Assembly (NCBI GenBank): GCA_049325575.1
Contig: JBMOLK010000102.1
Span: 1-15,571, forward strand
DNA from: JBMOLK01 sp049325575
GTDB lineage: Bacteria > Bacillota > Clostridia > Acetivibrionales > Acetivibrionaceae
Direction of reading: 5' to 3'
Length of the DNA: 15,571 bases
The first letter of the stretch is position 1, and each line of letters begins with the position of its first letter. Shown piece by piece: positions 7,328 through 15,150 of this stretch. The translations under genes were made by a program, and so were the position numbers. The notes under the pieces are model-generated. The model was not told where the DNA came from and ran no database searches. It saw only the letters and a list, made by a program, of their open reading frames with translations.

Positions 7328-8377
7328 ATGATGGAGAAGAAAAAAGCACTGGAGATGGCATTAGGCCAGATAGAAAAGCAGTTTGGAAAAGGTGCAATAA
7401 TGAAGCTGGGTGAGAACACCCATATGAATATAGAAACCATTCCTACAGGTGCTCTGGGTTTGGATATTGCGTTAGGTGTTGGAGGAGTTCCAAGAGGAAG
7501 GGTAGTTGAAATATTTGGCCCTGAATCTTCCGGTAAGACAACAGTTGCCCTTCATATGATTGCAGAGGCTCAAAAAGCCGGTGGAGAAGCTGCATTTATC
7601 GATGCTGAGCATGCTCTTGACCCTGTATATGCGAAAAATTTGGGTGTTAATATAGATAATCTTATTGTTGCGCAGCCGGATACAGGAGAACAGGCTTTGG
7701 AGATTGCAGAGGCTCTGGTTAGAAGCGGTGCTATTGATATAATAGTAATTGACTCTGTTGCCGCCCTGGTACCTAAAGCTGAAATAGACGGCGAGATGGG
7801 AGACTCCCATGTAGGTCTTCAAGCAAGACTTATGTCACAGGCACTGCGAAAGCTTTCAGGTGTTATAAACAAATCTAAAACAACGGCAGTATTTATAAAT
7901 CAGTTAAGAGAAAAGGTCGGAATTATGTTTGGTAATCCGGAAACAACACCCGGGGGACGAGCTCTAAAGTTCTATTCTTCGGTAAGACTTGATGTAAGAA
8001 GGATAGAATCTATAAAGCAGGGTAATGAGATAATTGGAAACAGAACAAAGGTTAAGGTTGTAAAGAATAAGGTTGCTCCTCCTTTTAAAGAAGCGGAATT
8101 TGACATAATTTATGGTCAGGGTATCTCAAAAGAAGGAAACGTTTTGGATGTTGCTGTAAACCTTGATATTGTAAACAAAAGCGGTGCATGGTTCTCATAC
8201 AACGGCCAAAAGGTTGGACAGGGCAGAGAAAATGCCAAGCAGTTTTTAAAGGAAAACCCGGAAATGTTAAAAGAAATTGAAAGCAAGATAAGAGAGAATT
8301 ACAACCAGGCTTTTTTAAAGAGTATTGATGCTCATATAGAAGATGATGATGATTTGGATGTGGATTTGGAAGATTAA
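7328..8377 (+). CDS. recA: Recombinase RecA
   Basis: A 349-residue RecA: it forms filaments on single-stranded DNA, catalyses strand exchange in recombinational repair and triggers LexA self-cleavage. Walker A GPESSGKT is at residues 64-71, preceded by the conserved GGVPRGRVVEIFGPE context. Walker B VIDSVAALVP is at 140-149. GEMGDSHVGLQARLMSQALRK (loop L1 region) is at about 155-175 and INQLREKVGIMFGNPETTPGG (loop L2 region) at about 190-210. The C-terminus is the usual acidic tail (EDDDDLDVDLED). Two adjacent ATGs occur; the first (7328) is 8 bases after AGGAGG and is preferred. The gene has its own promoter with an overlapping LexA box and is closed by a terminator, so it is probably a single-gene SOS transcript. 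Confidence 0.98.
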   Translation: MMEKKKALEMALGQIEKQFGKGAIMKLGENTHMNIETIPTGALGLDIALGVGGVPRGRVVEIFGPESSGKTTVALHMIAEAQKAGGEAAFIDAEHALDPVYAKNLGVNIDNLIVAQPDTGEQALEIAEALVRSGAIDIIVIDSVAALVPKAEIDGEMGDSHVGLQARLMSQALRKLSGVINKSKTTAVFINQLREKVGIMFGNPETTPGGRALKFYSSVRLDVRRIESIKQGNEIIGNRTKVKVVKNKVAPPFKEAEFDIIYGQGISKEGNVLDVAVNLDIVNKSGAWFSYNGQKVGQGRENAKQFLKENPEMLKEIESKIRENYNQAFLKSIDAHIEDDDDLDVDLED

Positions 8378-8389
8378 GATTTTGCCATG

Positions 8390-8428
8390 AAAAAGAATAA
8401 ATGGCTTGATGCTATTTATTCTTTTTTT
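8390..8428 (+). terminator. Intrinsic terminator of recA
   Basis: The left arm AAAAAGAATAAATGGC (8390-8405) pairs with GCTATTTATTCTTTTT (8411-8426), with one G-T pair and a five-base loop TTGAT. T residues continue to 8428. It begins 12 bases after the recA stop. Confidence 0.82.
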
Positions 8429-8460
8429 GGTTATAACTCTGTTGATACATTGATATATTC

Positions 8461-8490
8461 TTGATTTTATTTGATCTTTTGAGGTAAAAT
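8461..8490 (+). promoter_or_regulatory. Candidate recX promoter
   Basis: TTGATT (8461-8466) and TAAAAT (8485-8490) are separated by 18 bases and lie between the recA terminator and recX. They fit a moderate sigma-A promoter. No LexA box is visible here. Confidence 0.5.
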
Positions 8491-8535
8491 GAAGCAGGAG
8501 AATAAAGACCTTCTATAGAGACTTAGGTGATTATG

Positions 8536-9159
8536 ATGGTAATTACTTCAGTGGAAAGAAATAAAAGAAATAAGGAAATGCTTTCTGTGTTCGTAGACGA
8601 AAAATATGCTTTTTCCATACTTGAGGAAGATTATTATCGTCTGTGCCTTTATGAAATGAAAGAAATCTCTTATGGGGAAATAGAATCCATAAAGAAAGAT
8701 GTTACCTTTAGAAGTGCGAAGTCAAAAGCTGTAAAATATCTTTCTTTTAAGCTGCTAAGTGAGATGGAGTTGTACGGAAAGCTTCAAACAAAAGGATATG
8801 ATGATGATGTCATTACCGATGTTATAATAGAACTGAAGGCTATGGGCTATATAAATGACATGATATATGCTCAAAAATTTGTTTATGAAAGATTAAAGTT
8901 AAAACCTAAGTCTAAAAAGATGTTAAGATTAGAGCTGAAAAACAAAGGGATACCGGAAGACATTATTGAAGAGGTATTGGACAGCTTTGATTATGACGAG
9001 GATGTTGCCATCGAGAGACTTGTAAGAAAAAAGTTCGGAAAGTATGACCTGGATGATCCTAAAATAGTAAAAAAGTTATACTCCTTTTTATTGTATAGAG
9101 GCTTCGATTTGGAAAATGTCAAAGCTGTTCTAAACAGAATAAAAACATTGGACGGTTAA
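8536..9159 (+). CDS. recX: Regulatory protein RecX
   Basis: A small, highly charged helical protein of about 207 residues that fits RecX, which binds RecA filaments and limits their activity. The family pattern is visible: SKAVKYLSFKLLSEMELYGKL in the first repeat, MGYINDMIYAQKFVYERLK in the second with the characteristic 'GYiND..yA' turn, then LRLELKNKGIPEDIIEEVL, and a third repeat with FLLYRGFDLENVKAVL. The helical-repeat build and the position directly after recA make the call firm. Three in-frame starts are possible: GTG 8527, ATG 8533 and ATG 8536. The ribosome-site-like AGGTGA (8525-8530) overlaps the GTG, is only 2 bases from the first ATG and 5 from the second, so 8536 is preferred. 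A terminator and separate promoter lie between recA and recX, so recX is probably not strictly cotranscribed with recA. Confidence 0.9.
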   Translation: MVITSVERNKRNKEMLSVFVDEKYAFSILEEDYYRLCLYEMKEISYGEIESIKKDVTFRSAKSKAVKYLSFKLLSEMELYGKLQTKGYDDDVITDVIIELKAMGYINDMIYAQKFVYERLKLKPKSKKMLRLELKNKGIPEDIIEEVLDSFDYDEDVAIERLVRKKFGKYDLDDPKIVKKLYSFLLYRGFDLENVKAVLNRIKTLDG

Positions 9160-9189
9160 AGAAACAGAAAAATCACTGTTTCTTTTTTT
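9158..9189 (+). terminator. Intrinsic terminator of recX
   Basis: AAAGAAACAG (9158-9167) pairs perfectly with CTGTTTCTTT (9176-9185) across an eight-base loop, and T residues continue to 9189. The left arm begins inside the recX TAA stop (9157-9159). Confidence 0.85.
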
Positions 9190-9466
9190 GTTATACTACT
9201 CAAGCTGTCATAGTTTGTGCTATAATATTATAGTAAACCAATAATTTTTATTAAGGTCTTTGACGATTGACTGTGTTTATAAAGCATGAATATAATGTAC
9301 AAATCCTATTTTTGTTTTCCGTAGATTTTAAATATGTTTAATTATAAAGTGATGAATCATACACCTATGGAGTAAAAAAATCCGATATTCAAAAATCTTG
9401 TATAACTACATGTAGATTACTGGTCCCGGTTTATGTATCTTTTTTATGTTCATTGGAGGGATACTG
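9190..9466 (+). promoter_or_regulatory. Gap before the hybrid kinase, with two candidate promoters
   Basis: No gene is supported here. One candidate promoter is the extended -10 TGCTATAAT (9218-9226) with a weak -35. A better one is TTGACT (9267-9272), an 18-base spacer and TATAAT (9291-9296). Starting from the second, the transcript would carry an untranslated leader of about 165 bases. The leader includes a ten-base palindrome CTACATGTAG (9406-9415) but no G/C-rich helices, and I recognise no riboswitch class in it. Confidence 0.5.
9455..9460 (+). promoter_or_regulatory. Ribosome binding site choosing the GTG start of the hybrid kinase
   Basis: GGAGGG lies 6 bases before GTG 9467. An in-frame ATG at 9446 has only a T-rich stretch before it and would place this ribosome site inside the coding region, so GTG 9467 is preferred. 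Confidence 0.75.
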
Positions 9467-11926
9467 GTGAGAAGAGGCAAGACAGATAGTGTATCAGAAC
9501 AATACAAAATTATGGTGGTTGATGACGAGATAGGGATAATCAATTCAGTATCTGTTATGTTAAAGCGCAGCGGCTATTCTTGTGAAGGGTTTACGGATCC
9601 TATAGAAGCGGTTCAGGTATTAAAGTCACGTAATTACGATATTCTAATTCTTGACTATTTAATGCAAAGCATCCATGGTGACGAAGTTATAAAAATGATC
9701 AGAGAATTTGATAATGATATATATATAATTCTGCTTACCGGGCACAAAGATATTGCACCACCACTGCTGACCATAAAGGCTTTTGAAATACAGGCATATT
9801 GTGAGAAATCTGATAAATTCGATCAATTGATGCTTTTAGTGGAGTCTGCCAAAAAGTCTGTATCTCATATGAAAGTTATAAAGAGTCTAAATGATAGCCT
9901 AAACACTGTAATTAATTCCATGGAAAAGATTCATAGATTTAAACCAATGGAACAGATGTTAAAAGAAATACTTATGGAAGCCCAACAATTAGTAGAATAT
10001 GAGAACGGTTTCATCCTTATATATGAAAATTCCGAAGTAGAGCTTCTCTCAAGAAAATTCTTTAAAGGTATAGGATTGTATGACGAGAGCTTGGATGTAT
10101 TTACAAATACTTATCTGCCTTTATTCAAAGAACATTTTAGCAAATCAAAAGCTGGCGCCAGGAGTGTCAAACTGGATCAGGGAATATTATTTCCGCTTAA
10201 TAATGATCAGTTTGGAGCATTAGGTGTTCTTTACCTGGAAGTTGGTGATTTTAAAGAGTATGAAAAGATTATGGAGATTTTCTTAAGACAGGTTTCAGCA
10301 GCTTTAAATAATGCTCTGCTTCACTTAATCTTAAATGCAAAGAATGAGGAAATCAGAGCAGCATACAGTGAAATTGATAAATTGTATAAGATTATGGAAA
10401 ATAATTACAAAGAGCAGCTTGACAAAAATGAGTTCCTTAAACAGGCTGTAAACAGTAGGACGGCTGCGATTAAGAACCTTCTGGATAATGCAGGACAGGG
10501 CTTTTTAGCCTTTGGAAGTGATCTTATTATTGACAGCGAGTATAGTTCCGAGTGTATAAATTTGTTTGGTGATGGATTTGAAAGTGAAAGATTCTCATCA
10601 CTGATTTCAAAAAACGATAAGGAATTAAGTAAATTTATTGATGGTGTTTTTCTAAAGCTTTTGGAAGAAAAAGATGATTTGAGAAGAGAAGTTTATATTT
10701 CGCTTTTGCCGGATGAGATACAGCTAAACGGAAAGTGTATTCAAATACAGTACAAAATAATTAATTCAAGTACCAACAGTCAACTAGAGAAGATAATAGT
10801 AATTCTGACGGATATAACACAAAGACGCTGTCTTGAAAGGGAGATGGAAAAAGAGAAACTGGTTTTACAGATGGTTGTAAAAGTAGTTGTAAACTATAGT
10901 GATTTTAATGACTGCATAGAAGATTTCTTATCCTTTAACGAAAATAAACTTTCGGGATTATTGAATGATAGCAGCAGAAGCTTTGAAAATGTTATTTTGG
11001 AGGTGTTCAGGAAAATCCATACTCTGAAGGGTAGTTTCGCCAGCCTTGAACTCCGTAATGCAGCCTTTAAGCTCCAGGAATGTGAAGACAAAATATCTGA
11101 ATATATGAAAGATTTAGGTCAAAAGTCTATTGAGGATTTTAGGAGTTTTTTATTTGAGTTAAATATAAAGAATGTTTTGGATGAAGACTTAAAGCTGTTA
11201 AAAGGCATATTAGGTGATGAGCTTTTGATAAAAAAGAATATGGTCAGTGTTGACAGGGAGAAATTGATGGAAATCCAAAACAAAATGTTATCACTGCTTT
11301 CTGATAAAGAGTGCAAAATACTAATACCCGAAATTAGGAAGCTTACATATAAACCATTTGGTACACTCCTTAAGTCTTACACTGAATATGTGCTAAGACT
11401 GTCCGAAAAGGTTGGAAAGAATATTTACCCTTTTGAAACAGAAGGGGAAGATGTGCTTGTAGATACCGATATTTTTACCGGATTTGCCAGGTCCCTTGTG
11501 CATGTGTTCAGGAATATTGTTGATCATGGCATAGAGTACCCGGAAGAGAGAATTGCTCAAGGAAAGGATGCCTTTGGTACTATAAAATGTAACATAAAAA
11601 GTCTTGATTCTTCAATCATAATAACCATAAGTGACGACGGGTGCGGAATAGGTATTGGACAAGTTACAGAGAAAGCTGTTGAGAAAGGTATTTTAGAGGC
11701 TGGTGAGGTTTTAAAACTAGAGTATGAAGATGTTTTAAACCTTATATTCTTAGATGGTTTATCAACAAAGGAAGAAGCCGATGAAATCTCGGGTAGAGGC
11801 CTTGGGTTGGCAGTTGTGAAAAGTGAGCTTGAGAAGCTTAATGGAACCGTCAGAATAGAAACCAAACCGGAACTGGGTACAGAGTTTATTTTTACTATTC
11901 CGTTAAACAGGGATAATGAACCTTGA
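9467..11926 (+). CDS. Orphan hybrid signalling kinase: REC - GAF-like - PAS-like - HPt - CheA-like ATPase
   Basis: An 819-residue soluble protein with no membrane segment (numbering from the GTG). Residues 13-128 form a receiver domain with the acidic pair Asp19/Asp20, phospho-acceptor Asp63 in ILILDYLM, Thr91 and Lys114; the lysine is followed by Ser instead of the usual Pro. About 155-288 looks GAF-like, 290-335 is a charged coiled coil, and 335-455 is PAS-like, ending in VILTDITQRR. About 490-570 is an HPt domain with His518 in FRKIHTLKGS. A CheA P3-like helical stretch and a CheA P4-type ATPase follow: N box with Asn683 in VFRNIVDHGIE, G1 box DDGCG (723-727) and G2 box GRGLGL (776-781). 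There is no HisKA dimerisation domain and no C-terminal CheW-binding domain. It presumably autophosphorylates at His518 and may pass the phosphate to its own or another receiver. No partner gene is adjacent, and input and output are unknown. Confidence 0.85.
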   Translation: MRRGKTDSVSEQYKIMVVDDEIGIINSVSVMLKRSGYSCEGFTDPIEAVQVLKSRNYDILILDYLMQSIHGDEVIKMIREFDNDIYIILLTGHKDIAPPLLTIKAFEIQAYCEKSDKFDQLMLLVESAKKSVSHMKVIKSLNDSLNTVINSMEKIHRFKPMEQMLKEILMEAQQLVEYENGFILIYENSEVELLSRKFFKGIGLYDESLDVFTNTYLPLFKEHFSKSKAGARSVKLDQGILFPLNNDQFGALGVLYLEVGDFKEYEKIMEIFLRQVSAALNNALLHLILNAKNEEIRAAYSEIDKLYKIMENNYKEQLDKNEFLKQAVNSRTAAIKNLLDNAGQGFLAFGSDLIIDSEYSSECINLFGDGFESERFSSLISKNDKELSKFIDGVFLKLLEEKDDLRREVYISLLPDEIQLNGKCIQIQYKIINSSTNSQLEKIIVILTDITQRRCLEREMEKEKLVLQMVVKVVVNYSDFNDCIEDFLSFNENKLSGLLNDSSRSFENVILEVFRKIHTLKGSFASLELRNAAFKLQECEDKISEYMKDLGQKSIEDFRSFLFELNIKNVLDEDLKLLKGILGDELLIKKNMVSVDREKLMEIQNKMLSLLSDKECKILIPEIRKLTYKPFGTLLKSYTEYVLRLSEKVGKNIYPFETEGEDVLVDTDIFTGFARSLVHVFRNIVDHGIEYPEERIAQGKDAFGTIKCNIKSLDSSIIITISDDGCGIGIGQVTEKAVEKGILEAGEVLKLEYEDVLNLIFLDGLSTKEEADEISGRGLGLAVVKSELEKLNGTVRIETKPELGTEFIFTIPLNRDNEP

Positions 11927-12202
11927 AGATAAACATATGGTTTCCTTAGGTCTACTCGATTCAAATGACTTGCTAATCAAGTTTTCTCCTTTTACAGTTC
12001 CATCTCTTTAATTAATATTTGTTTATACCACCTTCTTTACTTCGTTTACTTCTTATGCTATTCTTGTCTTAAATTCTTTACTGTAATTGCCATGTTATGA
12101 AGTTGGCACAGCTATAAGTCTATGAATTTTTGAATTTGTCTAAATTAGTTTTTTTGTGAGTAAAATAGAAAAGAATATTTATTTCAAAAAGGAGATGCTG
12201 CT
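11927..12202. other. AT-rich gap between the kinase and the beta-glucosidase
   Basis: No intact gene is supported. A weak hairpin, ACTTG-CTAAT-CAAGT followed by TTTCTCCTTTT (11968-11990), might terminate the kinase transcript. TTGTCT (12136-12141) with TAAAAT (12161-12166), 19 bases apart, is a weak candidate promoter for the beta-glucosidase. The segment from about 11983 to 12105 is pyrimidine-rich on the plus strand. The minus strand is therefore purine-rich like local coding strands, and could be decayed coding sequence. Confidence 0.4.
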
Positions 12203-13552
12203 ATGATACGGAATGATTTTCCAGACAACTTTATATGGGGTACTGCAACAGCCTCATATCAGATTGAAGGTGCAGTAAAAGAAGACGGAAGAGGAGAATC
12301 CATCTGGGACAGATTTTCGCATATACCTGGCAAAATATTAAACGGGGATAATGGAGATATAGCTTGTGACCACTATCACAGGTACAAGCAGGATGTAAAG
12401 CTGATGAAGGAGATGGGAACCAACGGGTACAGATTTTCCATAGCATGGTCAAGAATATTTCCCGAGGGCAAGGGTCAGGTTAATCAAAAGGGTATGGATT
12501 TTTACCAAAGGCTTGTTGACGAATTGCTGGAAAACGGAATTGACCCTATGATTACGCTCTACCACTGGGATCTTCCTCAAGCCCTTCAGGATATAGGGGG
12601 ATGGGGAAACCGTGATATGACAGACTACTTTGCACAATATTCCCAATATGTGTTTAAGGCCTTAGGCGATAGAGTAAAAAAGTGGGTCACCCATAATGAG
12701 CCCTGGGTGGTTGCCTTTGCAGGAAATCTGCAGGGAAGGCATGCGCCGGGGCTTACCGACTTTCCGCTGGCTGTACAGGTATCCCATAATCTATTGTTAT
12801 CACATGCAAAAGCTGTAGAGGCTTTCAGAGGATCCAGCCCCAAAGATGGAAAGATAGGGATAACTCTAAATCTCTACCCGGTTTATCCGGCATCTGACTC
12901 TGTGGAAGACGTGGAGGCCGCTTCTTTAGTGGATGGGTACCATAACAGGTGGTTTCTTGATCCTGTTCTAAAGGGTACATATCCAGAAGATACCTTAAAG
13001 CTTTACAGGGATAATTTAAATGCCCCTGTTATAATGCCGGGAGATATGGAGCTTATTGCCGCAAATCCCATGGACTTTTTAGGGATCAATTATTATTTTA
13101 GAAAAGTTGTAAAAAAAGCAAATACCGGTTCTATCCTTCAGTTTGAAGAGATTAAGCCAGAGGGCTCAAAATACACCGAAATGAACTGGGAGGTATATCC
13201 TGAGAGTCTATATGATCTTTTACTTAGAATTGATAAGGATTATAATAGTCCTCACATATACATAACTGAAAACGGGGCAGCCTTTAAAGACGATATGCCG
13301 GTTGACAAAGTTGTTGAGGATCAGGATAGGCTGGATTTTTTAAGGGAGCATTTTGCTGCTGCACTAAAGGCAATACAGCATGGGATTAAACTGGACGGGT
13401 ACTATGTGTGGTCATTAATGGACAACTTTGAATGGGCCCAGGGGTATAGTAAAAGATTCGGATTATTATATATTGACTATAAGACCCAGGAAAGAATATG
13501 GAAAAAAAGCGCCCTCTGGTTTAAGGACTTTTTAAGGAATAACGGTTTCTAA
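12203..13552 (+). CDS. bglA: GH1 family beta-glucosidase
   Basis: A 449-residue glycoside hydrolase family 1 enzyme of standard length. There is no signal peptide, so it should be cytoplasmic and split imported cellobiose or another beta-glucoside. The N-terminal signature FIWGTATASYQIEG (10-23) includes Gln20. His121 is in TLYHWDLP. The acid/base catalyst is Glu166 in THNEPW and the nucleophile is Glu356 in ITENGAA. WSLMDNFEW (403-411) carries the sugar-contacting Glu410 and Trp411. The unphosphorylated-sugar type of C-terminal loop (NFEWAQGYSKRFG) favours a beta-glucosidase over a 6-phospho-beta-glucosidase. An AAGGAG ribosome site lies 8 bases before the ATG. It starts a run of three same-strand genes with gluconokinase and 6-phosphogluconate dehydrogenase and no terminator between them. 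The exact substrate (cellobiose, cellobionate, other) is not readable from sequence. Confidence 0.95.
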   Translation: MIRNDFPDNFIWGTATASYQIEGAVKEDGRGESIWDRFSHIPGKILNGDNGDIACDHYHRYKQDVKLMKEMGTNGYRFSIAWSRIFPEGKGQVNQKGMDFYQRLVDELLENGIDPMITLYHWDLPQALQDIGGWGNRDMTDYFAQYSQYVFKALGDRVKKWVTHNEPWVVAFAGNLQGRHAPGLTDFPLAVQVSHNLLLSHAKAVEAFRGSSPKDGKIGITLNLYPVYPASDSVEDVEAASLVDGYHNRWFLDPVLKGTYPEDTLKLYRDNLNAPVIMPGDMELIAANPMDFLGINYYFRKVVKKANTGSILQFEEIKPEGSKYTEMNWEVYPESLYDLLLRIDKDYNSPHIYITENGAAFKDDMPVDKVVEDQDRLDFLREHFAAALKAIQHGIKLDGYYVWSLMDNFEWAQGYSKRFGLLYIDYKTQERIWKKSALWFKDFLRNNGF

Positions 13553-13575
13553 TTTTGCTTTTAAGGTGAAGATGT

Positions 13576-15096
13576 ATGAGAGAAGGTTTTATAGGTTTGG
13601 ACATTGGGACTTCCAGTGTACGGGCTGTTTTGTTTGATACGAAGGGTAACCAGAAATACATGTCAGGAGCAGAGTACTCCATGCTTTCAAAGGAGGATGG
13701 CAGGGCAGAGTTTGATCCTAATGAGCTTTTTGACCTCACTGTCAGAGTGATCAAAGACTGTACTTCCAATGCAAAAAGTCTGGGTATGTCTGTCGAAGGA
13801 ATGGGACTAAGCTGTCAGATGCACAGCTTGATGGCTGTGGATAAAAGTGGAAAACCATTGACAAATGTTATGACCTGGGCTGATGTAAGGGCATTAGAGG
13901 AAGCAGATTTTATAAAAGAAAACTATGACATAAAGGAACTATACAAAACCACCGGGTGCAGGATACAGCACCCCATGTATCCTATAAGTAAGATACTGTG
14001 GCTTAAGAATAACTGCCAGGACATTTTCAATAAATCATACAAGTTTATAACCATAAAGGAATATATTATTTTCCGCCTTTATGGGGAATATGTTGTTGAC
14101 CATACCCTGGCTGCATGCCAGGGATATTTTAATATTCGCAGCTTTCGTTGGGAAGGTTTTATACTGGAAGAAATACTCGGAATCGGCAAGGAGAAGCTAA
14201 GTGAAGCTGTAGACTGTCTTTTTTGCTTTAGAAGCATGAAACATGAATATTTGAAAGCCATGGGTTTTGACACTGATATTCCTGTTGTCATCGGTTCTGG
14301 TGACGGAATTATGGCAAACCTGGGAAGCGGTGTGGTTGACAACGAAGCATTCTCATCGACCATTGGAACAAGCGGGGCCATCAGGACAGCTGTTGACAGG
14401 CCTCTTGCTGCACCGTATCAGGAGACATGGTGCTATCCTTTTCTTAAGGATACATGGGTGGCCGGCGGAGCAATAAATAACGGGGGCATCGTCTTGAAAT
14501 GGCTGAAAAACGAGTTCTTAGAGCAGTTTAAAAGTGATGCTAGAGGGTACAAAGAAAGTATATACAGACTTTTTGACCGGTATGCTTCCCAGGTAAAGCC
14601 GGGAAGTGACGGTCTTATTTTTCTTCCTTACCTGACTGGAGAAAGAAGTCCTGATTGGAATGCCGGTGTGAGAGGAGTCATGTACGGGCTTAGCCTTAAT
14701 CATGGGAGAAAGCATATAATAAGAGCTGCAATGGAAGGGATTTTATACAGGCTTTTTTCAATTTATGAGGTTCTGGCCGGAATGAATGCAAGGGGTTCTA
14801 AGATTATTGCCGGCGGGGGCTATGCTAAATCTGAAGTATGGCTTAAAATGCAGGCTGATATCTTTAATAAGGATATTTATATAACGCCCGTTAATGAGAC
14901 CTCTGCACTTGGAGCAGCATACCTTTGTATGGCAGCTGTTGGAGCAGTCGGCAGTCTTAAGGAGCTGTTACCTGCAATGAAGGTACAGCACAGAATAGAA
15001 CCGGATATTGAGGTTCATGAGTTATATAAAAAGGTCTATAAAAATGCAATGGAGATTTATAATTGCTTTTATAGAGATAGGGATCCACTTCAATAG
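13576..15096 (+). CDS. gntK: FGGY family carbohydrate kinase, probably gluconokinase
   Basis: A 506-residue FGGY sugar kinase. The N-terminal phosphate-binding motif GLDIGTSSVRAVLFD is at 7-21. SCQMHS (79-84) and TWADVRA (100-106) line the sugar site. The catalytic base is Asp243 in GSGDGIMANLG, and STIGTSGAIR is at 261-270. GGAINNGGIVLKWL (297-310) and LPYLTGERSPDWN (349-361) follow, then the second ATP motif AGGGYAKSEVW (411-421). The GTSGAIR, GG-x-x-NNGGIVL and DG-x-x-ANLG patterns are those of Bacillus-type gluconokinase rather than classic xylulokinase. A 6-phosphogluconate dehydrogenase gene directly downstream, as in the B. subtilis gnt operon, agrees. Predicted reaction: gluconate plus ATP to 6-phosphogluconate. 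An AAGGTG ribosome site lies 7 bases before the ATG and only 23 bases separate it from bglA. Xylulokinase remains the main alternative. Confidence 0.82.
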   Translation: MREGFIGLDIGTSSVRAVLFDTKGNQKYMSGAEYSMLSKEDGRAEFDPNELFDLTVRVIKDCTSNAKSLGMSVEGMGLSCQMHSLMAVDKSGKPLTNVMTWADVRALEEADFIKENYDIKELYKTTGCRIQHPMYPISKILWLKNNCQDIFNKSYKFITIKEYIIFRLYGEYVVDHTLAACQGYFNIRSFRWEGFILEEILGIGKEKLSEAVDCLFCFRSMKHEYLKAMGFDTDIPVVIGSGDGIMANLGSGVVDNEAFSSTIGTSGAIRTAVDRPLAAPYQETWCYPFLKDTWVAGGAINNGGIVLKWLKNEFLEQFKSDARGYKESIYRLFDRYASQVKPGSDGLIFLPYLTGERSPDWNAGVRGVMYGLSLNHGRKHIIRAAMEGILYRLFSIYEVLAGMNARGSKIIAGGGYAKSEVWLKMQADIFNKDIYITPVNETSALGAAYLCMAAVGAVGSLKELLPAMKVQHRIEPDIEVHELYKKVYKNAMEIYNCFYRDRDPLQ

Positions 15097-15150
15097 ACAG
15101 TTACAGTTATAGGGTAAAGTTTTAATGATAGAAGAAAGGCTTGGTATTTT

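Noticed and set aside
7472..7822. A 116-codon minus-strand frame inside recA
   Set aside because: recA is unmistakable on the plus strand and the antisense product has no recognisable pattern or ribosome site.
9446..9466. ATG at 9446 as the start of the hybrid kinase
   Set aside because: No ribosome site precedes it, and the good GGAGGG at 9455-9460 would lie inside the coding region; GTG 9467 is correctly spaced.
9190..9466. Cyclic-di-GMP or other riboswitch in front of the signalling gene
   Set aside because: The leader is AT-rich without the conserved G/C helices or loop sequences of the riboswitch classes I can recognise.
12203..13552. 6-phospho-beta-glucosidase with a PTS system
   Set aside because: The C-terminal NFEWAQGYSKRFG loop matches the unphosphorylated-substrate GH1 type, and no PTS gene is nearby in the window.
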